Assembly (NCBI GenBank): GCA_030040725.1
Contig: JASHTD010000257.1
Span: 1-5,195 of the forward strand
Direction: 5' to 3'
Length of the DNA stretch: 5,195 nt
Origin: Candidatus Sulfotelmatobacter sp.
GTDB lineage: Bacteria; Acidobacteriota; Terriglobia; Terriglobales; Acidobacteriaceae
The position numbers and the translations under genes are program-made. Position 1 is the stretch's first letter; every line of letters starts with the position of its first letter. The notes beneath the pieces are model-generated. The model had not been told where the DNA came from. It made no database searches and saw nothing but the letters and a program-made list of their open reading frames with translations. Of the stretch, positions 1-5,195 are shown one piece after another.

Positions 1-2253
1 CAGGCTGCGGATCATGCCGTTGCATACGCTCAATCCTCAGCGGACAACCTCACCACGTTCCACGCCGAGTCACGCCTGGTTTTGGTCGATAGCATCGTCA
101 CCGATAAGAAAGGAGATTACGTCCGCGATCTTACTCAAAAAGATTTCAAGGTATGGGAAGACGGCAAAGAGCAGACGATTACCAGTTTTTCCTACGAGGA
201 AAATACCGGTAGCGCTCCCGCGGCAAAACCGCGGTACATGGTTTTATTCTTCGACAACTCGACCATGGAGTTCGGCGACCAGGCGAAAGCCCGCGATGCG
301 GCCACCAAGTTTATCGAGGCGAATGCCGGCCCCGATCGACTGATCGCCATCGCCGAATTCGGCGGCACGGTCACGATCACGCAAAACTTCACCGCCGATG
401 CAGCGCGGCTTAAGCAAGTCGTGGCCGGAATCAAAGGCTCGGTTGTCTCTCCGAACCCAGAGCCTTCGATGGCATCACTCGCGCCTCCAACCATGGTCGC
501 TTCGGCTATGCCTTCGCTGAGTAACGCGGAAGCCGATTTCGGAGTTCATACCGTATTGCTTGCGTTACGTGATTTGGCCAAAGGGATGGCCAACGTTCCC
601 GGCCGCAAAACCTTGGTTTTGCTCACCGCTGGTTTCCCGTTGAATAGCGAATATGAATCGGAGATCACCGCCACGATCGACACCTGCAATAAATCGAACG
701 TCGCCATTTACCCCATCGACGTTCGCGGATTGGTAGCTCCGGTTCCTACCGGGCCGCAAGGCAGGCTGCAGGGCCCTTCGGTCGATTCTCCGTCGGCGTC
801 GCTGGTTCCGGCTGCGTTCCACGTTAGAACTGGTCAACCGGCGCTAAAGCTCGCTACATTCGCCGCCCCAGCGGCTGACCCTGGCCAACACACGGGCGGG
901 GGAGGCGGGGGCGGAACAGGCAGCGGCGGAGGTCACGGCGGCGGTAGTGGCAGCGGCAGCGGGGGCGGAACAGGCAGCGGCGGAGGTCACAGCACCGGCG
1001 GTGGAACCGGCACAGGCAGCACCGGGGGCGGCAGAAGTGGTGGCGGAACACCTATTTCCACTCAGTACAACAATGGGATCTACAACCCCTACAATCAGCC
1101 GCGGCAGATCGTTCCTACTTTTCCTCCCAGCGCCAGCCAGAATCAGCAGGTGATGTATCAACTAGCCGACGGCACTGGCGGATTCGTTATCCTCAATACC
1201 AACGATCTGGTTGGCGGTCTGCAGCGCATCGCCCGCGACCAGAACCAGTACTATTTGCTCGGCTATGTGCCGGCCGCAAATGCCGAAGGCAGTTGCCATA
1301 GCCTGAAAGTAAAGGTCGAGCGCCATGGAACCGAAGTTCGCGCACGCAGCGGATATTGCACCACGCGACCGGTCGATTTTCTTGCCGGCAATCCAATTGA
1401 GAAAGATCTGGAATCCCGCGCCAGCGGCGAGATAAAAGGCAACGTGGCCGCTTCCATGGAAGCGCCATTCTTCTACACTTCACCCAACATGGCGCAGGTT
1501 CATCTCGCGGTCGAAATTCCCTCTTCCGCATTGAAGTTTGACAAGGTGAAAAGTAAAGAGCATGCCGCTCTGAACATTCTCGGCATCGCATACAAGGCGG
1601 ACAACTCCATCGCTGCGCGTTTCAGCGACACTGTGAATTTCGACTTCGATGGCAAGAAAGAAGTCGAGCAATTCCAGAAGCAGCCTTTTCATTACCAAAA
1701 TCAGTTCGGCATCGTCTCTGGCCAGTACAACCTGAGGGTTGTCTTCAGTTCCGGCAATGAAAGCTTTGGCAAGCTGGAGATGCCGCTTGTCGTCGATCCT
1801 TACGGGGAACAGCAATTCAGCATCAGTGGAGTCGCGCTGAGCAATTCCGTCAGCCGCGCTGCCGATCTTTCGACCGATCTCGACAGCCTGCTGCTGGAAG
1901 ATCGCACTCCTCTGATTGTGCAGGGACTGCAGATTTCTCCCTCAGCTACCAACCACTTCAAACAGACCGACACTGCCGCTATTTATGCGGAGGTTTACGA
2001 GCCCTTGCTGAAAAAGCCAAACCCTCCCGATGTGGCTTATGAGCTGATCATTGTGAACCTCAAAACTAACCAGCAGAAATTCCATATCGGAGATCGCACT
2101 CCAAAAGGGACGGCTGGGAATCCAGTCATCGCTCTCGGCTTGAGGCTGCCGGTCGCTCATCTCGACCCCGGCTCCTACCGGCTCGATCTGCGGGCGGTCG
2201 ATTCTGCCGGCCATTCGAGCACGACCCGCTCCACCGATTTTGAAGTGGAGTGA
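1..2253 (+). CDS. VWFA-related acidobacterial-type protein, 5' end outside window
   Basis: The frame is open from base 1 to the TGA at 2251-2253, giving 750 codons with no start in view. The TTG at 82 is an internal codon, because the residues before it (FHAESRLVLVDSIVTDKKG) already belong to the conserved family opening. Residues are numbered from base 1. A von Willebrand factor A-like domain covers about 25-245: beta strand ending in D85-N-S-T-M89, strand LVLLTAGFPL (205-214) and PIDVRG (238-243). A glycine-rich insert follows (299-349), then the family block TGGF...NTNDL (392-403), YYLLGY (417-422) and RSGYC (449-453). C432 and C453 could pair in a disulfide. Residues 460-750 look beta-rich, without membrane segments. 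Family members are usually exported and have an N-terminal signal peptide, which would lie upstream here. Function is unknown; protein-protein or surface interaction is the usual guess. The MIDAS metal site looks incomplete (M89 and A210 at expected Ser and Asp positions). Confidence 0.85.
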   Translation, partial: QAADHAVAYAQSSADNLTTFHAESRLVLVDSIVTDKKGDYVRDLTQKDFKVWEDGKEQTITSFSYEENTGSAPAAKPRYMVLFFDNSTMEFGDQAKARDAATKFIEANAGPDRLIAIAEFGGTVTITQNFTADAARLKQVVAGIKGSVVSPNPEPSMASLAPPTMVASAMPSLSNAEADFGVHTVLLALRDLAKGMANVPGRKTLVLLTAGFPLNSEYESEITATIDTCNKSNVAIYPIDVRGLVAPVPTGPQGRLQGPSVDSPSASLVPAAFHVRTGQPALKLATFAAPAADPGQHTGGGGGGGTGSGGGHGGGSGSGSGGGTGSGGGHSTGGGTGTGSTGGGRSGGGTPISTQYNNGIYNPYNQPRQIVPTFPPSASQNQQVMYQLADGTGGFVILNTNDLVGGLQRIARDQNQYYLLGYVPAANAEGSCHSLKVKVERHGTEVRARSGYCTTRPVDFLAGNPIEKDLESRASGEIKGNVAASMEAPFFYTSPNMAQVHLAVEIPSSALKFDKVKSKEHAALNILGIAYKADNSIAARFSDTVNFDFDGKKEVEQFQKQPFHYQNQFGIVSGQYNLRVVFSSGNESFGKLEMPLVVDPYGEQQFSISGVALSNSVSRAADLSTDLDSLLLEDRTPLIVQGLQISPSATNHFKQTDTAAIYAEVYEPLLKKPNPPDVAYELIIVNLKTNQQKFHIGDRTPKGTAGNPVIALGLRLPVAHLDPGSYRLDLRAVDSAGHSSTTRSTDFEVE
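895..1047 (+). repeat. Glycine-rich low-complexity segment encoding a flexible linker
   Basis: Codons 299-349 of the VWFA-related protein encode almost only Gly, Ser and Thr, with two His and one Arg. The segment sits between the end of the VWA fold (PIDVRG) and the conserved TGGF/YYLLGY block, which is a place where a length-variable loop would be tolerated. It is in frame and the protein continues normally after it, so it is part of the gene and not a break. It is likely an unstructured spacer, and its repeat content suggests growth by slippage or unequal recombination. Confidence 0.85.
905..990 (+). repeat. Two perfect 32-bp direct repeats, 54 bp apart
   Basis: Bases 905-936 and 959-990 are identical over 32 bp; each begins GCGGGGGCGGAACAGG and ends GGAGGTCAC. 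The offset is 54 bp, exactly 18 codons, so the reading frame is kept and the peptide GGGTGSGGGH appears twice. The base before each copy (904 G, 958 A) and after each copy (937 G, 991 A) differ, which sets the limits. This is a candidate site for in-frame length variation. Confidence 0.9.
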
Positions 2254-2344
2254 AATTATGTAGGAATTTGAATGCTTTGGCCGGAATCGATCACGATTTC
2301 AAAGCGATCCAGCCCCACGCTTACCGCCATTTAGTGCCGAGAAA

Positions 2345-2587
2345 TCACAAATAGGTCAGCCACCAATCGTTCCGCCGCTGTTTGAGCCGCGCGAACCAAA
2401 GGCATGCCGGATAGAGAAGCAGCAGTACCACAACCCAGACCGCGTACACCACCCAAAGCGGGAACCCGTAGTTGACCGGAAAGAGTTCGCTTGGGCCGCC
2501 CATCGACGGCAGTGCGATCAGCAGGAACGACTTTGCCCCATAGCGCACAAAGTTCATCCCCATCGTTATGTCGAGAAACGGGGCGGC
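2345..2587 (-). pseudogene. C-terminal remnant of a DUF1624/HGSNAT-like membrane acyltransferase
   Basis: Reading leftward on the minus strand, about 80 residues resemble the extreme C-terminus of DUF1624 / heparan-alpha-glucosaminide N-acetyltransferase-like proteins. An NFVRYG segment is followed by PSMGG, a Gly-Phe-Pro then a hydrophobic helix (about LWVVYAVWVVVLLLLYP), and the basic end WFARLKQRRNDWWLTYL. The stop is TGA at 2345-2347. Full-length relatives have several hundred residues and many membrane helices; here the frame upstream of about 2587 only reads antisense through the heptose kinase, so the N-terminal part is absent. The first ATG in the conserved part (2561-2563) would give a 72-residue peptide with one helix. 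Assignment is from remembered family pattern, and the exact right-hand border is uncertain. It points toward the VWFA gene (tail to tail) and away from hddA. A small functional protein is possible but less likely. Confidence 0.6.
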
Positions 2588-2665
2588 GATTACTTGAATC
2601 GAGCACGAGCAAAGGTGTGGCCCTAATCTGTGCAATGCCGCTCGACCGTTCGCTTCCACTTCGAA

Positions 2666-2671
2666 TATCAT
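2666..2671 (+). promoter_or_regulatory. Possible -10 element of a leaderless hddA transcript
   Basis: TATCAT matches the sigma-70 consensus TATAAT at five of six positions and ends 6 bases before the hddA ATG at 2678. Transcription would then begin at or very near the start codon. No Shine-Dalgarno sequence precedes this ATG, which fits a leaderless message. No good -35 hexamer is seen 17 bases upstream (about 2643-2648). This is a weak, pattern-only call. Confidence 0.2.
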
Positions 2672-2677
2672 GCGGCG

Positions 2678-3661
2678 ATGATCATCACGCGAAGCCCGTT
2701 GAGGATATGTCTCGGCGGGGGCGGGACCGACCTGCCTTCTTACTATCGTGAGCACACCGGCTTCGTGATCTCTGCCGCGATCAATCGCTATGTTTACATC
2801 ACGATCAACCAGGCGTTTCACCCGCGGATTTTTGTCAAATATTCCAGGTTCGAAGAAGTGGATCGGGTGGAAGAAATTCAGCACCCCATCATCCGCGAAG
2901 CCCTGCAACTTACCGGGATTACCGGGCCATATCTTGAGATTGTCAGCCTTTCCGACATTCCCGCCGGGACTGGCATGGGATCTTCCGGCAGCTTCACGAC
3001 CGCGCTCTTATCGGCTCTTCACGCTTACAAACATGAATTCATCGCCCCGCGCGAACTGGCCGAGCAGGCTTGCCATATCGAATTGGATCTCCTAAAAGAA
3101 CCCATCGGCAAGCAGGATCAATATATCGCCGCGCATGGCGGCATTATGTGTTTCAATTTTCTTCCCGACGACCGAGTAAAGATTGAGCCTCTAAAACTTT
3201 CCGCTGAAACCCTCGCCAATCTGGAGGACAATCTTCTCTTATTTTTCACCGGCAGCTCGCGCAATGCGTCGGATATTCTTCGCGACCAGGATTCGCGCAC
3301 TAAGAGCAATGACGGCTGTATGATCGAGAATCTTCATTTCACTAAGAAGCTGGGCATGGAAAGCCGCGAGGCGCTGCTGGCAGGCGACCTGAATCATTTT
3401 GCCGATCTGATGAACATCCATTGGGAGCACAAAAAGAAACGCTCGCCCGGCATGAGCAGCAGCGAAATAGATAAGCTCTACGCCCTGGCGAAGACCAACG
3501 GCGCGCGCGGCGGCAAGCTGATCGGCGCGGGCGGCGGTGGATTTCTGATGTTTTACAGCGAAGAGAAAACTCGGCTGCGCTCGGCCATGCACAACGCAGG
3601 CTTGCGCGAGGTTCGCATGCAGTTCGATTTTTCCGGAACCACAGTCGTAGCCCATTCCTAG
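2678..3661 (+). CDS. hddA: D-glycero-alpha-D-manno-heptose-7-phosphate kinase (GHMP family)
   Basis: Cytosolic sugar kinase of 327 residues, a normal length for HddA. It is expected to transfer phosphate from ATP to C1 of D-glycero-D-manno-heptose 7-phosphate, giving the alpha-1,7-bisphosphate. The N-terminus ITRSPLRICLGGGGTDLPSY (3-22) is the HddA-type substrate motif. PAGTGMGSSGSF (95-106) is the GHMP ATP-binding loop, GKQDQ (144-148) holds the likely catalytic Asp147, and GGKLIGAGGGGFLMF (278-292) is the C-terminal glycine-rich GHMP motif. The ATG at 2678 is chosen because the family sequence begins there. An in-frame GTG at 2630 would add 16 residues that do not look like the family, and neither start has a clear ribosome binding site. 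It is the first gene of the operon; the stop TAG at 3659-3661 is 9 bases before the next start. Related kinases of fucose-like sugars share these motifs, but the neighbours favour heptose. Confidence 0.9.
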   Translation: MIITRSPLRICLGGGGTDLPSYYREHTGFVISAAINRYVYITINQAFHPRIFVKYSRFEEVDRVEEIQHPIIREALQLTGITGPYLEIVSLSDIPAGTGMGSSGSFTTALLSALHAYKHEFIAPRELAEQACHIELDLLKEPIGKQDQYIAAHGGIMCFNFLPDDRVKIEPLKLSAETLANLEDNLLLFFTGSSRNASDILRDQDSRTKSNDGCMIENLHFTKKLGMESREALLAGDLNHFADLMNIHWEHKKKRSPGMSSSEIDKLYALAKTNGARGGKLIGAGGGGFLMFYSEEKTRLRSAMHNAGLREVRMQFDFSGTTVVAHS

Positions 3662-3664
3662 GAG
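3660..3664 (+). promoter_or_regulatory. Ribosome binding site fixing the TTG start of hddC
   Basis: AGGAG overlaps the last two bases of the hddA stop codon TAG and lies 6 bases before the TTG at 3671. This is good spacing and supports TTG as the real start. The nearer ATG at 3666 is in another frame and only 1 base from the AGGAG. The arrangement implies translation of hddC by ribosomes finishing hddA. Confidence 0.65.
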
Positions 3665-3670
3665 CATGCC

Positions 3671-4390
3671 TTGCTTACTGTCGCTATTCTTGCCGGAGGC
3701 CGCGCCACGCGCCTCGGCTCGTTGACGAAGAACCTGCCCAAATCGCTCCTCGAGATCAATGGCGAACCGTTTGTGATTCATCAACTCCGGCTGCTCAGTT
3801 CGAGGGGAGTCGCGCGCGTTGTTCTCTGTGTAGGCCATCTCGGCACTTTGATTCAGCGTACGCTCGGCGACGGTTCAAAGCTCGGCATTCAGGTAGACTA
3901 CTCATTCGACGGTCCGTCTTTGCTGGGCACGGCTGGTGCGATCAAGAATGCGCTGCCCAAGTTAGGGAGTTCTTTTTTCGTGATGTACGGCGACTCGTAC
4001 TTGCCGTGCGACTACGCCGCCGTGGCACGCAACTTCGGCTGCGTCAGTGTGTTGGGAATGATGACGGTCTTCCGCAACGACGGGAAATGGGACACAAGCA
4101 ACGTCGAATTTGAATCCGGAGAAATTCTCGCGTACAGCAAAACTCAGCGCACGCCACGCATGCATTACATCGATTACGGTCTCGGCGCCTTTCGCTCCCA
4201 AGCGTTTGAAAATGTGCCTGAGGAAGAGCCCTGCGACCTCGCCGAGGTCTATTCGAGTCTGCTGAAAAGAAAACAACTGGCGGCATCAGAAGTGCGAGAG
4301 CGTTTTTACGAGATCGGCTCGCCTGCCGGCTTGCGCGAAGCCGCAGAGTTTCTCGCGCGCACGACACGACTGACGAGCAGCCATCCATGA
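3671..4390 (+). CDS. hddC: Heptose-1-phosphate nucleotidyltransferase, HddC-like
   Basis: A 239-residue cytosolic nucleotidyltransferase. By family and context it joins D-glycero-alpha-D-manno-heptose 1-phosphate to a nucleotide, GMP from GTP in characterised HddC, releasing pyrophosphate. The N-terminal signature LAGGRATRLGSLTKNLPKSL (7-26) matches the NTP-transferase loop, with GRATR where many relatives have GxGTR. Further marks are LLGTAGA (84-90), the metal-binding YGDSYL (106-111), KWDTSNV (139-145), IDYGLG (167-172) and YEIGSP (213-218). No C-terminal hexapeptide or acyltransferase domain is present, so this is a single-domain enzyme. The start is TTG with a strong AGGAG six bases upstream; family similarity begins right after it (LTVAILAGG). 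The TGA overlaps the next gene's ATG in ATGA. The base specificity (GTP versus CTP, UTP or dTTP) cannot be read from the sequence. Confidence 0.85.
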   Translation: MLTVAILAGGRATRLGSLTKNLPKSLLEINGEPFVIHQLRLLSSRGVARVVLCVGHLGTLIQRTLGDGSKLGIQVDYSFDGPSLLGTAGAIKNALPKLGSSFFVMYGDSYLPCDYAAVARNFGCVSVLGMMTVFRNDGKWDTSNVEFESGEILAYSKTQRTPRMHYIDYGLGAFRSQAFENVPEEEPCDLAEVYSSLLKRKQLAASEVRERFYEIGSPAGLREAAEFLARTTRLTSSHP

Positions 4391-5195
4391 ACGCAAGCGG
4401 CACATTCACAGAGCGGTTCCTCGCGGAAGCTAAAGCTGCCATCGATCGACTGGATCGCAGCAGCATCGAGGAAGCAGCTTCCCTTCTCGCAGAAACTCGC
4501 TCTGCCGGCGGACGTGTATTTATTCTCGGTGTAGGCGGCAGCGCCGCCAACGCTTCGCACGCCGTAAATGATTTTCGCAAGCTGGCCGGCATCGAAGCCT
4601 ACGCGCCGACGGACAACGTTTCGGAACTGACTGCCCGCACCAACGACGAAGGCTGGCCAACCGTATTCGAAAGCTGGCTCCGCACCAGCCGCCTCCGATC
4701 GAACGATCTTGTAATGATTTTTTCGGTCGGGGGCGGCAATCTCGAAAAAAATATCAGCCCCAATTTGGTGAGCGCTCTCAAATACGCAAAGGCCGTCAAC
4801 GCAAAAATTCTCGGCATCGTCGGCCGCGACGGCGGGTACACGGCCCAGGTTGCGGATCTCTGCATTCTTATTCCTACGGTCAACCCTGCCCATATCACGC
4901 CGCACACGGAAGCTTTTCAGTCCGTCGTGTGGCATCTGCTCATCTCTCATCCGCTGGTAAAGCAGCATGCTACGAAGTGGGAATCAACCGAGACTCTTGG
5001 GGATCGCAAGCCTCGGCCGGCAGTCTTCCTCGATCGAGACGGTGTTCTCAACCGCGCTGTGGTGCGCGATGGCAAACCGCTTCCTCCGCCCGGCCTTCAC
5101 GATCTCGAAATCTTGCCCGATGCCGCGCCGGCGCTCGCCGAGCTAAGATCCAGAGGATTTCCTCTCTACGTCATCACCAACCAGCCCGACGTAGC
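4387..5195 (+). CDS. Fused GmhA-like isomerase (SIS) and GmhB-like HAD phosphatase, 3' end outside window
   Basis: One uninterrupted frame from ATG 4387 to the window edge gives 269 complete codons plus two bases. Residues 1 to about 195 form a sugar isomerase (SIS) domain with GVGGSAANASH (48-58), FSVGGGNLEKN (112-122), GIVGRDGG (143-150) and TPHTEAFQSVVWH (171-183). It is expected to convert sedoheptulose 7-phosphate to heptose 7-phosphate. After a short linker (about 196-210), AVFLDRDGVLN (212-222) is HAD motif I with D216 and D218, and ITNQPDV (263-269) contains motif II Thr264. This is the HAD-IIIA/GmhB type that removes the 7-phosphate of heptose 1,7-bisphosphate. The rest of the HAD domain, roughly 100 residues in relatives, lies beyond the edge. 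No stop codon separates the domains. The ATG overlaps the hddC stop by 4 bp and has no strong ribosome binding site, suggesting translational coupling. By eye, D62 and E175 stand where E. coli GmhA has E65 and Q172, while H183 matches H180. Confidence 0.88.
   Translation, partial: MNASGTFTERFLAEAKAAIDRLDRSSIEEAASLLAETRSAGGRVFILGVGGSAANASHAVNDFRKLAGIEAYAPTDNVSELTARTNDEGWPTVFESWLRTSRLRSNDLVMIFSVGGGNLEKNISPNLVSALKYAKAVNAKILGIVGRDGGYTAQVADLCILIPTVNPAHITPHTEAFQSVVWHLLISHPLVKQHATKWESTETLGDRKPRPAVFLDRDGVLNRAVVRDGKPLPPPGLHDLEILPDAAPALAELRSRGFPLYVITNQPDV

Noticed and set aside
82..84. TTG as a start codon for the VWFA-related protein
   Set aside because: The frame is open back to base 1 and the residues just upstream (ESRLVL) belong to the conserved family opening, so the gene starts outside the window.
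14..343. 109-codon plus-strand frame overlapping the VWFA gene
   Set aside because: It overlaps the coding frame of a recognisable gene. Its Arg/Pro/Ser-rich translation resembles no family and looks like a GC-rich shadow.
844..1161. Antisense frames rich in Ala, Cys and Arg across the glycine-rich segment
   Set aside because: They are the complement of the Gly/Ser repeat codons and carry no independent signal.
2283..2300. Hairpin (7-bp stem with one G-U pair, loop ATCA) after the VWFA stop as a terminator
   Set aside because: The stem is short and AT-rich and no T-run follows on either strand, so a Rho-independent terminator is not supported.
2630..2677. GTG start adding 16 residues to HddA
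   Set aside because: The extra residues (MQCRSTVRFHFEYHAA) do not look like the start of HddA, no ribosome binding site precedes the GTG, and the family sequence begins at the ATG at 2678.
2588..2908. Extension of the minus-strand DUF1624-like frame over hddA
   Set aside because: The frame stays open but there it is only the antisense of the kinase gene, and the translation shows none of the membrane helices expected of the family.
3239..3838. 199-codon minus-strand frame across the hddA-hddC junction
   Set aside because: It is antisense to two well-supported enzyme genes and has no recognisable motif.
4306..4968. Long minus-strand frames (4306-4968 and 4044-4592)
   Set aside because: They lie opposite hddC and the SIS domain, whose plus-strand motifs are clear; the minus-strand translations are Arg/Ala-rich with no family pattern.
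1..5195. CRISPR array, tRNA, rRNA, insertion sequence or attachment site
   Set aside because: No regularly spaced repeats, tRNA-like cloverleaf, rRNA stretch, transposase motif or flanking inverted repeats were noticed on reading both strands; the only clear repeat is the in-gene pair at 905-990.

Overview
The window looks like a piece of an acidobacterial chromosome. The main reason is the first gene, which has the architecture of the secreted 'VWFA-related Acidobacterial domain' proteins (TIGR03436 type). The GC-rich codon use and the other genes fit, but the taxonomic call is an inference from family knowledge and no rRNA or marker gene is present.

Layout. (1) 1-2253, plus strand: the 3' part (750 codons) of a large VWFA-related protein whose start lies outside the window. 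It carries a 51-residue glycine-rich insert with an internal 32-bp direct repeat. (2) 2254-2677: no intact gene. On the minus strand, 2345 to about 2587 encodes what appears to be only the C-terminal end of a DUF1624/heparan-alpha-glucosaminide N-acetyltransferase-like membrane protein. The rest of that gene is missing, so this is probably a decayed or truncated copy at a rearrangement border. (3) 2678-5195, plus strand: a tight operon for making a nucleotide-activated heptose. It contains hddA-like heptose-7-phosphate kinase (2678-3661), hddC-like heptose-1-phosphate nucleotidyltransferase (3671-4390, TTG start), and one reading frame (4387 to beyond 5195) that fuses a GmhA-like sugar isomerase (SIS) domain to a GmhB-like HAD phosphatase domain. 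The last gene overlaps hddC by 4 bp (ATGA) and is cut by the window edge.

How the genes work together. The three operon genes provide all four steps of the known GDP-D-glycero-alpha-D-manno-heptose route. The SIS domain would turn sedoheptulose 7-phosphate into heptose 7-phosphate, and the GHMP kinase would phosphorylate C1. The HAD domain would remove the 7-phosphate, and the nucleotidyltransferase would attach the nucleotide (GMP in characterised systems). The product would feed a glycan (S-layer, capsule or LPS heptose, or a 6-deoxyheptose) whose transferases are not in view. The most distinctive point is the SIS-HAD fusion. It joins steps 1 and 3 of the pathway, and its SIS domain has an altered phosphate-binding loop and substitutions at positions matching E. 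coli GmhA active-site residues.
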